From: Flabesymbios commensalis | Lineage: Eukaryota; Annelida; Polychaeta; Terebellida; Flabelligeridae | NCBI GenBank assembly: GCA_964017125.1 | Contig: CAXHKU010000977.1 | Coordinates: 1-64,000, forward strand | Direction of reading: 5' to 3' | Length of the DNA: 64,000 nucleotides | In this document: in pieces, positions 36,948 to 48,815 of the stretch | Numbering within the stretch: position 1 is the stretch's first letter | Layout of the letters: every line of letters starts with the position of its first letter | The notes under the pieces: generated by a model | Told to the model about the DNA's origin: nothing | Database searches by the model: none | The model's input: only the letters and a program-made list of their open reading frames with translations | Position numbers and translations under genes: made by a program

Positions 36948-39521
36948 CAAGACTACATAAGTCCAGGAGCTCCCGCGACGAATTAGAATTTGATTTAAGC
37001 AATTTTGTGTAGGGTTTTTAATGTAGTCCTAGGCTAGGTCAAAAATCAAGACAACTAGGTCTAAGAAGCTCAGTCTAAGAGTAAGATAAGAACTAGACAG
37101 TCTGTCAGAGATTGCAAACCTCCATTGAAATTAATGATCCTAATCAGTATCCCAGTAATGGTCTACCTATCTGGCATGGTTTACCCGATATCAGGCCAAT
37201 CGAGGTAACTAATAGCTGATTTACGGTCATTTTGAATTCAATATAAACTAGTTAAAAACTTAGGGTGCATCCTCCCCCAAAACCTCAAATTTTGTTTTAT
37301 AGTAATGGACTAACATCTAACACAGCTTGCAAAATATTGGGCATGTGAAAGTAAATAATGGCCGATAGGGGGCCATTTTGAATTTGATCGAGTCAGAATT
37401 TTTCAAGATGCATCCTCAGCTGAAATCTCACATTTCATTCTATAGTAATCGTCTAGCTATCTAGCACGGTTTACCAAATATCGGCCATGTGAAAGTGGAT
37501 AATGGCCTAAAAGCGGCCATTTTGAATTTGATCAAGTCGAAATTTTCCAAGATGCATCCTCAGCTGAAATCTCACATTTCATTTTATAGTAATGATCTAT
37601 CCATCTAGCACGGTTTACCAAATATCGCCCATGTGAAAGTGAATAATGGCCGATAGGAGGCCATTTTGAATTTGATCAAGTCAAAATTTTTCAAGATGCA
37701 CCCTCTCCTGAAATCTCACAATTTGTTTTATAGTAATGGTCTAGCCATCTAGTACGGTTACCAAATAACAGCTATGTGAAAGTGAATAATGGCCGATAGG
37801 CGGCCATTTTAAATTTGATTGAGTCAATTTTTTTCAAGATGCATCCTCTCTTGTAATCTCACATTTTGTTTTATAGTAATGGTCCAGCTATCTAACACGG
37901 TTTACCAAATATCAGCAATGTGAAAGTAAATAGTGGCCGATAGGCGGCCATTTTGAATTCGATTGAGTCGAAAGTTTTTAAAAGGCATCCTCACTCGAAA
38001 CGTCACATTTTGTTTTATAGTAATGGTCTAGCTATCTAGCACGGTTTACCTGATATCAGGCCTATCGAGGTAAATAATGCTGATTGTCGGCCATTTTGAA
38101 TTCGTAAGTTAAAAATTTTCAGTGTGCATCCTCCCCCGAAAACTCACACTTTGTTTTATAGTAATCAGGTAATGGTCTAGCCATCTAGCACGGTTTACCA
38201 AATATCAGCCATGTGAAAATGAATAATGGCCGAAAAGGCGGCCATTTTAAATTTGATCAAGTCAATTTTTTTCAAGATGCATCTTCATCTGAAATCTCAC
38301 ATTTCGTTTTACAGTAATGGTCTAGCCATCTAGCACGGTTGACCAAATAACGGCCATGTGAAAGTGAATAAGGGCCGATAAGCGGCCATTTTGAATTTTA
38401 TCGAGTCAAATTTTTTAAAGATGCATCCTCTCCTGAAATCACACATTTTGTTTTATAGTAATGGTCTAGCCATCTAGCACGGTTTACCAAATAACGGCCA
38501 TGTGAAAGTGAATAATGGCTGATTGGCGGCCATTTTGAACTTTGACAAAATGATTTTTTTCAAAATACATCCTCTCCTGAAGCCTTACAATTTGTTTTAT
38601 AGTAATGGTGTAGATATCTTGAGCGGTTTTCATGATATTCCACAATATCAGGCCTGTCGAGGTGAATAATGGCTGATAGGCGGCCATTTTGAATTTTATC
38701 AAATTCAAATTTTTCAATATGCATCCTCTCCTGAAACCTTACAATTTATTTGATATTAATGGTGTAGCTATCTTGAGCGGTTTTCATGATATTCCGCAAT
38801 ATCAGGCCTGTCGAGGTGAATAATGGCCGATAGGCGGCCATTTTTAATTTTATCGACTTGAAATTTTTCAAGATGCATCCTCTCCTGAAACCTCACAATT
38901 TGTTTTATAGTAATGGTGTATTGAGCGGTTTTCATGATATTCCGCAAAATCTTTCAGTCGGATTTACCGATGTTATAAATTAGGTCAAAGTGCTGGGTCA
39001 ACTTCAAGGTCAAGGTCCAAAAACCTGAAAAGGCACAACTAGGGACCTTAGAGAACATGTATGTGCAATATGACTGTCATCGGCCCAGTACTTTTCGAGA
39101 TCTGCTCCGGAAACGAAGTGCGCGTCAAATCGTCTAAATAGGTCATAGTTCTGAACCAGAAGTAGGTCAAAGTTCAAATACCCCAAAAGGCACAACTAGA
39201 CCCCCTAGGGGTGTTGTGTGTAAAATTTGAAGACAATCGGACAAGTACTTTCAGAGATATGCTCCGGAAACGAATTGTTTACGGACGGCCCAACGGCCCA
39301 ACACCGTCACATCATCATTTTCTCCTCTGCAACCTTGCGTATTGAATTCAGATTAAAAATATTTTAACCCGTCCATTAGCCACCTGGAAGTAAACCACAT
39401 ACCAAAAATTGTTATCCTAGCTTATTTTCTCACAAAGTTATAGGCAAAAGAAGAGGCAAAAAAAAAACGGAGGTAGAATCCATAGCTCCCTTCGCTCACC
39501 TACGGTGACGGCGGGAGCTAA
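36948..39521 (+). mobile_element. Helitron-like element H1, copy A (complete)
   Basis: 5' end CAAGACTACATAAGTCCAGG with the subterminal word AGCTCCCGC; 3' end GACGGCGGGAGCTAA with a hairpin (AGCTCCC..GGGAGCT) just before CTAA. There is no flanking duplication. Ends and A/T insertion are defined by nested copy C. The body has a unique leader of about 200 bp, about a dozen tandem units of about 145 bp (consensus words GCGGCCATTTTGAAT, TTTTCAAGATGCATCCTC, TTTTATAGTAATGGTCTAGC, CATCTAGCACGGTTTACCAA), then a right region with two diverged half-copies of a CCGGAAACGAA block. It has no Rep/helicase gene, so it is non-autonomous. The structure recalls Helentron-derived elements with central tandem repeats (DINE-1, pearl). 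Confidence 0.8.
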
Positions 39522-39904
39522 AAATACATGTAACATGTGGGCCTATCTACTGATGTCAGGATGAGTAGGCCCACCCACCCGATGGAGGACCAATGCTGGG
39601 CCGACATCGTCGACGGAGGGCCAACATTGGGCCAATAGTGTGTCGATGTGTCGTGTTTGCTGGGTAGCGAAGTCACATTTACTTTTTGCTAACGTCAATC
39701 TAGTTCTATTACAATGTTGATTTAATGTTGGCCCGCCGTCGGCGACGCTGGCTTTTCATTAACGGTTTGAGCGATGTTGCTGTGATGTTGGAAGAGTGTC
39801 CTAGACGGAGGACCAACATTACAAATGTTTATTTGAAAGATTACTCAAAAATAAAGGTGATGCCGTCCAGGGCTGAATAGTGATATCTGAATCACTCAGA
39901 TTAA
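39522..39904. repeat. Spacer with two PAL hairpins
   Basis: PAL copies at about 39580-39665 (GACCAATGCTGGGCCGACATC.. ends GTGTCGTGTTTGCTGGGT) and about 39710-39830. Otherwise unassigned. Confidence 0.65.
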
Positions 39905-40454
39905 AGGGACCCCTTGGGATGAGACATTTTCAATGTTGTCAATTTTGAAAATTTAATTTATATAAAGCTATATAGCCTACTGATCTTAGCAAAAAATACG
40001 AAATAGTCAAAAAACAATTTTAAAGCACCGAAAAAGAGCGAAATAGTTGTATTTCCAGGTCGTATATTGCCATGTAAACAAAACAAGTCAGCAATATTAA
40101 GCACTTTCCATCACATATTCCCACGTATCAGATGGTAAGATCAGAGCAGTCGCCGCTAATTGGGGGATATTTGGTGTCTCATAGTCAGGACACGGGAGGA
40201 CACACCTGCAGCACTGATTGTCTACCCAACGCTGGGCCGATGCCATCAGCATGTGGCCTAATGCTGTGAAAACATTCAATCGTCCTTCAGGTATACAAAT
40301 AGTTTGTTTGGGTTTCTTCTGGTTTCATAGAAATGTTGATTAAAAATATTTGTAAAAATATGAAAATTCTGAAAAAAATAAAAACATAATCCGTGGGATA
40401 CACTACTTCAGTGCGGAAGTAAAACCAAAATTGATGTCATCCCAAGGGGCTGCT
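39905..40454. mobile_element. TTAA-flanked MITE (Kolobok/piggyBac-like), 550 bp
   Basis: Terminal inverted repeats AGGGACCCCTTGGGATGA and AGCAGCCCCTTGGGATGA (read inward), flanked by TTAA at 39901-39904 and 40455-40458. A PAL-like block sits inside at about 40205-40275. No coding frame. Confidence 0.75.
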
Positions 40455-40458
40455 TTAA

Positions 40459-41026
40459 ACAATAACATACCATATAACAAATACGGTCATTGTTTTGTGC
40501 TTGCTGGGAAATTAATCATGATTTCGTCAATTTTCGCGCTAGAGGAATATATAATATATCAATCTGGGATAGTTTTAGCTGTAAAGAACAAATATGCCAT
40601 TTTTAGTCCTTGGATATTTAAAAATAAAATAGATTTATTCCACAGTCAGTTAGTCTTAAGTCACAGTGTAGTCTATTACATAATCGCAGGGGATGAGATG
40701 TGGCATGGTGGGTATATTCTTACCGCTCAGCCTCCCCCAAACAACAGGCTGTAGTACGTTATCTGCTTGCAAGGGAAGTATCTGCTCACTTGTAAAGTGA
40801 GCAGATACTGCCTTTTGGCTTAGTTGTTTAAATGTACATACAGACGATGCGTTATCACGTGGTCGCCCAGAGCCGATGAGCAGAATTTCTCGGAAAAGGA
40901 CACTTGAGACGGCGGCCCAGCATTAAAACAACACTGGATCAATGTCACTTGTTCATTGGTCTGTCGCATATGTGGAATGGTCTGACCCAGATATTGTGTG
41001 TGTGATTGGTCCAATCGTGTGCCTAA
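40459..41026 (+). repeat. R1 dispersed repeat, left half of a split copy
   Basis: Shares the R1 block order (TTGTGCTTGCTGGG, AATATATCAATCTGGGATAG, GTGAGCAGATACTGCC, TTATCACGTGG) up to GTGTGCCTAA. It is then interrupted by the 7.8-kb TA-flanked element and resumes at 48816. A PAL-like block is near 40905-40945. Confidence 0.75.
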
Positions 41027-41199
41027 TAGTCCAGGGGTATTAGTCTAAAACTCATAGAGACCTGGAACAAAATTCGTAACAAGCTGAAAATTTAAGCATA
41101 TATTGTTGAGACAACAGAGAAAAACATATCAAAAGTCCTCTAAGATCCCCCTGGTATTAGTGCCCGAAATGGGGGTGATAAGGGAGTAAATAGGGGTAA

Positions 41200-44100
41200 C
41201 AAGGCTACATAAGTCCAGGAGCTCCCGCTCCGAATTAGAATTTGATTTAAGCAATTTTGTGTAGGGTTATTAATGTAGTCCTAGGCTAGGTCAAAAATCA
41301 AGACGCAAGACAACTAGGTCTTAGAAGCCCAGTCTAAGAGTAAGATAAGAACTAGACAGTCTGTCAGAAATTACAAACCTCCATGGAAATTAATGACCCT
41401 AATTAGTATCCCAGTAATGGTCTACCTATCTGGCACGGTTTACCCGATATCAGGCCAATCGAGGTAACTAATAGCTGATTAACGGTCATTTTGAATTCGA
41501 TATAAATTAGTTAAAAACTTAGGGTGCATCCTCCCCCGAAACCTCAAATTTTGTTTTATAGTAATGGACTAACATCTAACACAGTTTGCAAAATATTGGG
41601 CATGTGAAAGTAAATAATGGCCGATAAAGGGCCATTTTGAATTTGATCGAGTCAGAATTTTTCAAGATGCATCCTCAGCTGAAATCTCACATTTCATTCT
41701 ATAGTAATCGTCTAGCTATCTAGCACGGTTTACCAAATATCGGCCATGTGAAAGTGAATAATGGCCTAAAGGCGGCCATTTTGAATTTGCAAGTCGAAAT
41801 TTTCCAAGATTCATCCTCAGCTGAACTCTCACATTTCATTCTATAGTAATGGTCTAGCCATCTAGCACGGTTTACCAACTATCGCCCATGTGAAAGTGAA
41901 TAATGGCCGATAGGAGGCCATTTTGAATTTGATGAAGTCAAAATTTTTCAAGATGCATCCTCTCCTGAAATCTCACATTTTGTTTTATAGTAATGGTCTA
42001 GCCATCTAGTACGGTTACCAAAAACCGGCTATGTGAAAGTGAATAATGGCCGATATGCGACCATTTTGATTTTGATCGAGTCAATTTTTTTCACGATGCA
42101 TCCCCTCTTGTAATCTCACATTTTGTTTGATAGCAATGGTCCAGCTATCTAACACGGTTTACCAAATATGAGCAATGTGAAAGTAAATAGTGGCCGATAG
42201 GCGGCCATTTTGAATTCGATTGAGTCGAAAGTTTTTAAAAGGCATCCTCTCTCGAAACGTCACATTTTGTTTTATAGTAATGGTCTAGCTATCTAGCACG
42301 GTTTACCTGATATCAGGCCTATCAAGGTAAACAAGACTACATAAGTCCAGGAGCTCCCGCGACGAATTAGAATTTGATTTAAGCAATTTTGTGTAGGGTT
42401 TTTAATGTAGTACTAGGCTAGGTCAAAAATCAAGACGCAAGACCCCAGGTCTAAGAAGCTCAGTCTAAGAGTAAGATAAGAACTAGACAATTTTTGTCAG
42501 AGATTGCAAACCTCTATTAAAATTAATGATCCTAATCAGTATCCCAGTAATGGTCTACCTATCTGGCATGGTTTACCCGATATCAGGCCAATCGAGGTAA
42601 CTAATAGCTGATTTACGGTCATTTTGAATTCGATATAAACTAGTTAAAAACTTAGGGTGCATCCCTCCCCCGAAACCTCATATTTTGTTTTATAGTAATA
42701 GACTAACATCTAACACAGTTTGCAAAATATTGGGCATGTGAAAGTAAATAATGGCCGATAGGGGGCCATTTTGAATTTGATCGAGTCGGATTTTTTCAAG
42801 ATGCATCCTCAGCTGAAATGTCACATTTCATTCTATAGTAATGGTCTAGCCATCTAGCACGGTTTACCAAATATCGCCCATGTGAAAGTGAATAATGGCC
42901 GATAGGAGGCCATTTTGAATTTGATCAAGTCAAAATTTTTCAAGATGCATCCTCTCCTGAAATCTCACATTTTGTTTTATAGTAATGGTCTAGCCATCTA
43001 GTACGGTTACTAAAAACCGGCTATGTGAAAGTAAATAATGGCCGATAGGCGGCCATTTTGAATTTGATCGAGTCAATTTTTTTCAAGATGCAACCTCTCT
43101 TGTAATCTCACATTTTGTTTTATAGTAATCGCCCAGCTATCTAACACGGTTTACCAAATATCAGCAATGTGAAAGTAAATAGTGGCCGATAGGCGGCCAT
43201 TTTGAATTCGATTGAGTCGAAAGTTTTTTAAAGGCATCCTCTCTCTAAACGTCACATTTTGTTTTATAGTAATGGTCTAGCTATCTAGCACGGTTTACCT
43301 GATATCAGGCCTATCGAGGTAAATAATGCTGATTGTCGGCCATTTTGAATTCGTAAATTAAAAATTTTCAGGGTGCATCCTCCCCCGAAAACTCACACTT
43401 TGTTTTATAGTAATCAGGTAATGGTCTAGCCATCTAGCACGGTTTACCAAATATCAGCCATGTGAAAATGAATAATGGCCGAAAAGGCGGCCATTTTAAA
43501 TTTGATCAAGTCAATTTTTTTCAAGATGCATCCTCATCTGAAATCTCACATTTCGTTTTACAGTAATGGTCTAGCCATCTAGCACGGTTGACCAAATAAC
43601 GGCCATGTGAAAGTGAATAATGGCCGATAAGCGGCCATTTTGAATTTTATCGAGTCTAATTTTTTCAAGATGCATCCTCTCCTGAAATCACACATTTTGT
43701 TTTATAGTAATGGTCTAGCCATCTAGCACGGTTTACCAAATAACGGCCATGTGAAAGTGAATAATGGCCGATAAGCGGCCATTTTGAATTTTATAGAGTC
43801 GAATTTTTTTGAAGATGCATCCTCTCCTGAAATCACACATTTTGTTTTATAGTAATGGTCTAGCCATCTAGCACGGTTTACCAAATAACGGCCATGTGAA
43901 AGTGAATAATGACCGATAAGCGGCCATTTTGAATTTTATCGAGTCAAATTTTTTCAAGATGCATCCTCTCCTGAAATCACACATTTTGTTTTATAGTAAT
44001 GGTCTAGCCATCTAGCACGGTTTACCAAATAACGGCCATGTGAAAGTGAATAATGGCCGATTGGCGGCCATTTTGAACTTTGACAAAATGAATTTTTTCA

Positions 44101-46329
44101 AAATACATCCTCTCCTGAAGCCTTACAATTTGTTTTATAGTAATGGTTTAGATATCTTGAGCGGTTTTCATGATATTCCACAATATCAGGCCTGTCGAGG
44201 TGAATAATGGCTGATAGGCGGCCATTTTGAATTTTATCAACTTCAAATTTTTCAGGATGCATCCTCTCCTGAAACCTTACAATTTATTTGATATTAATGG
44301 TGTAGCTATCTTGAGCGGTTTTCATGATATTCCGCAATATCAGGCCTGTCAAGGTGAATAATGGCCGATAGGCGGCCATTTTTAATTTTATCGACTTGAA
44401 ATTTTTCAAGATGCATCCTCTCCTGAAACCTCACAATTTGTTTTATAGTAATGGTGTAGCTATCGTGAGCGGTTTTCATGATATTCCGCAAAATCTTTCA
44501 GTCGGATTTACCGATGTTATAAATTAGGTCAAAGTGCTGGGTCAACTTCAAGGTCAAGGTCCAAAAACCTGAAAAGGCACAACTAGGGACCTTAGAGAAC
44601 ATGTATGTGCAATATGACTGTCATCGGCCCAGTACTTTTCGAGATCTGCTCCGGAAACGAAGTGCGCGTCAAAACGTCTAAATAGGTCATAGTTCTGAAC
44701 CAGAAGTAGGTCAAAGTTCAAATACCCCAAAAGGCACAACTAGACCACCTAGGGGTGTTGTGTGTAAAATTTGAAGACAATCGGACAAGTACTTTCAGAG
44801 ATATGCTCCGGAAACGAATTGTTTACGGACGGCCCAACGGCCCAACGGCCCAACGGCCCAACGGCCCAACGCCGTCACATCATCATTTTCTCCTCTGCAA
44901 CCTTGCGTATTGAATTCAGATTAAAAATATTTTAACCCGTCCATTAGCCACCTGGAAGTAACCCACATACCAAAAATTGTTATCCTAGCTTATTTTCTCA
45001 CAAAGTTATAGGCAAAAGAAGAGGCCAAAAAAAAACGGAGGTAGAATCCATAGCTCCCTTCGCTCACCTACGGTGACGGCGGGAGCTAATAATGCTGATT
45101 GTCAGCCATTTTGAATTCGAAAGTTAAAAATTTTCAGGGTTCAACCTCCCCCGAAAACTCACACTTTGTTTTATAGTATTCAGGTAATGGTCTAGCCATC
45201 CAGCACGGTTTACCAAATATCAGCCATGTGAAAATGAATAATGGCCAAAAAGGTGGCCATTTTAAATTTGATCAAGTCAAATTTTTTCAAGATGAATCCT
45301 CATCTGAAATCTCACATTTCGTTTTTTGTAATGGTCTAGCCATCTAGCACGGTTGACCAAATATCGGCCATGTGAAAGTGAATAATGGCCGATAAGCGGC
45401 CATTTTGAATTTTAACGAGTCGAATTTTTTCAAGATGCATCCTCTCCTAAAATCACACATTTTGTATTATAGTAATGGTCTAGCCATCTAGCACGGTTTA
45501 CCAAATAACAGCCATGTGAAAGTGGATAATGGCCAATTGGCGGCCATTTTAAACTTGGACGAGTTGAATTTTTTCAAAATGCATCCTCTCCTGAAACCTT
45601 ACAATTTGTTTTATAGTAATGGTGTAGATATCTTGAGCGGATATCAGGCCTGTCGAGGTGAATAATGGCCGATAGGCGGCCATTTTGAATTTTATCAACT
45701 TGAAATTTTTCAAGATGCATCCTCTCCTGAAACCTTACAATTTATTTGATATTAATGGTGTAGCTATCTTGAGCGGTTTTCATGATATTCCGCAAAACCT
45801 TTCAGACGATTTACCGATGTTATAAATTAGGTCAAAGTACTGGGTCAACTTCAAGGTCAAGATCCAAAAACCTGAAAAGGCACAACTAGGGACCTTAGAG
45901 AACATGTATGTGCAATATGACTGTCATCGGCCCAGTACTTTTCGAGATCTGCTCCGGAAACGAAGTGCGCGTCAAAACGTCTAAATAGGTCATAGTTCTG
46001 AACCAGAAGTAGGTCAAAGTTCAAATACCCCAAAAGGCACAACTAGACCCCCTAGGGGTGTTGTGTGTAAAATTTGAAGACAATCGGACAAGTACTTTCA
46101 GAGATATGCTCCGGAAACGAATTGTTTACGGACGGCCCAACGCCGTAACATCATCATTTTCTCCTCTGCGACCTTGCGTATTGAATTCAGATTAAAAATA
46201 TTTTAACCTGTTCATTATCCACCTGGGAGTAACCCACATACCAAAAATTGTTATCCTAGCTTATTTTCTTACAAAGTTATAGGCAAAAGAAGAGGCAAAA
46301 AAAAAACGGAGGTAGTATCCATAACTCCC
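41200..46329 (+). mobile_element. Helitron-like element H1, copy B (split by copy C)
   Basis: 5' end CAAGGCTACATAAGTCCAGG, leader, array units to 42331, then copy C inserted, then the array and right region continue 45090-46329. The 3' end is worn: it stops in CCATAACTCCCTT without the hairpin partner or CTAA. Joining the flanks of copy C regenerates a normal array unit (GAGGTAAATAATGCTGATTG in sister copies; G to A in one position here). Confidence 0.8.
42332..45089 (+). mobile_element. Helitron-like element H1, copy C (nested, complete)
   Basis: 5' CAAGACTACATAAGTCCAGG; 3' GACGGCGGGAGCTAA. Inserted between A (42331) and T (45090) of copy B with no target duplication, the Helitron A/T rule; the 3' CTAA fits CTRR. 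2,758 bp with about 13 units of about 145 bp and the same right region as copy A. The word CGGCCCAA is repeated five times at 44829-44868, against two in copy A and one in copies B and D. Confidence 0.85.
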
Positions 46330-46467
46330 TTGTTTTTAAACATATGTTTTAGCTCCTGAGGAATCCACTACAATTACTTATAACAATTTTTAACAACCCT
46401 TTCTTTCTCGAAAGGGGCAAATAATGGGAAATTATGAGAATAACCATAAATTTAACGGATATTCATA

Positions 46468-47730
46468 CAAGAGCACACTCGATAATAGCCCGCCGCCGAA
46501 TTATGATAAAGAAAGTAAAGACGAATGTCATCACGTAAATAACAACCCAAGATATAAATGGTATGTTAAATAAGATAGATACATGTATAATATGATATAA
46601 TATATAATACTTGCATAGACTACAAGCAGATCTATAAAAAACCAGCCGCTTTTCAAGTTATCGCGCCCACAAGGTCAAATTATGGACGTAAAATAAATGT
46701 GAAAAATCGCAATAAGTCGACCATTTTGATTTTTTTACCGGCCATTATTGAGCTTGTCCAAGAACTGCTTATTAGTAACATGCATAACAAACTTGAAGAG
46801 GATACTTGTGAAAATGTTGAAGTTATCGCGCCTACAAGGTCAAATTATTGACGTAAAATGAGAAAAATCGCAATAAATCGGCCATTTTGAATTTTTTTTC
46901 AGCCATTATTGAACTTGTCCAAGAATTACTTATTAGTAACATGCATAACAAATTTGAAGAGGATATGTGAAAAACTTTTCAAGTTATCGCGCCCACAAGG
47001 TCAAATTATTGACGTAAAATGAGAAAAATCACAATAAATCGGCCATTTTTTTTTTTTTTCCAGCCATTATTGAACTTGTCCAAGAACTACTTATAAGTAA
47101 CATACATAACAAATTTGAAGAGAATATGTGAAAAACTTTTCAAGTTATCGCGCCCACAGGGTCAAATTATTGACGTAAAATGAGAAAAATCGCAATAAAT
47201 CGGCCTTTTTTTTTTTTTTTCGGCCATTATTGAACTTCTCCAAGAACTACTTATTAGTAATATGCATAACCAATTTGAAGAGGATATGTGAAAAACTTTT
47301 CAAGTTTTCGCGCCCACAAGGTCAAATTATTGACGTAAAATGTGAAAAATCGCAATAAATCGGCAATTTTTTTTTTTTTTCGGCCATTATTGTACTTGTC
47401 CAAGAACTACTTATTAGTAACATGCATAACCAATTTGAAAAGGATATGTGAAAAACTTTTCAAGTTATCGCGCCCACAAGGTCAAATTATTGACGTAAAA
47501 TGTGAAAAATCGCAATAAATCGGCCATTTTTTTTTTTTTTTCGGCCATTATTGAACTTGTCCGAGAAGTGGTCATTAGTAACATGCAAAACAAATTTGGG
47601 AAGGAAACATGAAAAACTTTTCAAGTTATCGCGCCCACAAGTAAATGTTAACGCCGACGCCGACGCCGACGACGCCGAACTTCAATTGCAATAGCCCACC
47701 TTTTTTAATTAAAATTAAAAGGCGGGCTAA
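46468..47730 (+). mobile_element. Helitron-like element H2 (complete), ~160-bp array
   Basis: 5' end CAAGAGCACACTCG then AATAGCCCGCCGCC. The 3' end is a long hairpin (AATAGCCCACCTTTTTTAAT facing ATTAAAAGGCGGGCT) closing with CTAA. The body has six tandem units of about 160 bp with GGCCATTATTGAACTTGTCC, AAGTTATCGCGCCCACAAGG and a T tract of 10-16 bases, then a short (GACGCC)n stretch near 47650. There is no coding content. The 5' subterminal TAGCCCGCC is complementary to the 3' GGCGGGCTA, the same relation as in H1 but with a different sequence. Confidence 0.75.
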
Positions 47731-47989
47731 AAATTGGTATTTACATATTTGCCCTAGCATCAAACAAAAAAGTGTAGGCCTAATTGAAAGAAAAACCAAC
47801 CATCACCATTTAATCTCAAGAAACGAAATTGTATATGATGTTGTATTCATTTTTAACAACCTTTGCATTCCCAAAAAGTATTTATAATGTATAATGTAGA
47901 TTGTTAATCACATAATAAAACAGTTAATTCGAGTATATGTCAAAGAGCTTAAACTATTAAATTTTAAACTATTAAACTTCTAAAAACGG

Positions 47990-48655
47990 TTTCATTATTT
48001 TTTCTCGGATGCTAAAATATATAATCTAGATATCAATTTTATGAATCTAAGTAAGTCAAATATCGCTCACATCTTACCCTTATTTACCACTTTTCGGGAT
48101 GAAAGGGTGATGTTACAGCATCATATCCTTTCGTTGCTGGTTGTCGCATGCATAAGTTTAATATGCTTTTACATTTTCTCCTATGGTAAAACATATCCAG
48201 GTAGGATAATAGCTCACAATTTGTGGTTATTATGCTATTTTTTTGCTTTGGGGATGAAAAGGTGGTAAAATATTAATACAAATAATAATATAAAACACCC
48301 CGGGTATGTTTGGATACAAATTTTATGAATCTAGGTCAAATAACTCATTAAGTTATGGTTATCACCCTAATTTTACTTCTATTTACCACTTTTTGGTGGA
48401 AAGGGTGGGTAAAAATTGATATAAAATGTTGTTGCTGGCGATTAAAGGGAGGTGGCCAAATTTAAAAGTGTTTTTGCTTTTTTCAAATAGCTCATAAGCT
48501 ATGGATATTATCCCTATTTTTCCTATTTACCACTTTTGGGGATGGAAGGGTGGCGAAAAATTTAAACAAATAATTTTAATGTATTCCGCAGGTGCTAAAA
48601 CATATATTTAGATACAAATTTTATGAATTTAGGTTGAATACTTTTAAATGTATTG
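47990..48655. repeat. Subterminal tandem units of the TA-flanked element
   Basis: About four degenerate units of 150-190 bp marked by CTATTTACCACTTTT..GGGATGAAAGGGTGG and ACAAATTTTATGAATCTAGG. The last runs into the right TIR. The left side of the element lacks them. Confidence 0.65.
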
Positions 48656-48815
48656 TTAATACCCGTTGTTTACACCCATTTACCCCTTAATACCCCAATT
48701 TCGGGCACTAAAACCAGGCGGATTTCAGAGGACTGTTTTTCTAAGTTGTTTCAAGAACATATGATTCAGCTTGTTACGAATTTGTTCCGGGTTATTATCT
48801 AATAGCCCTGGACTA

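Larger units (their letters stand above)
41029..48813. mobile_element. TA-flanked DNA element with ~170-bp TIRs, itself invaded
   Basis: Terminal inverted repeats GTCCAGGGGTATTAG (left) and GTCCAGGGCTATTAG (right, read inward) extend to about 170 bp with shared words ACAAATTCGTAACAAGCTGA-like, GTCCTCT.A.ATC and TTAGTGCCCGAAAT. TA flanks both ends (41027-41028, 48814-48815), as in Tc1/mariner-like families. Without the inserts the element would be about 1.4 kb: left TIR, Helitron-like inserts (41200-46329 and 46468-47730), then subterminal tandem units and right TIR. No transposase. R1 sequence flanks both sides. Confidence 0.75.

Noticed and set aside
37130-46000. CRISPR array
   Set aside because: The ~145-bp units are repeated throughout with no short repeat/unique spacer alternation, the context is an animal genome, and there are no cas genes.
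37130-46000. Centromeric satellite
   Set aside because: The arrays are short, bounded by constant element ends and nested in one another, as expected of mobile elements carrying tandem repeats.
39010-46042. Three nearly identical 61-residue frames on the minus strand (39010-39195, 44554-44739, 45857-46042)
   Set aside because: They fall in the repeated right region of Helitron-like copies A, C and B. The similarity is that of the repeat, and there is no start context, domain or excess of silent changes.
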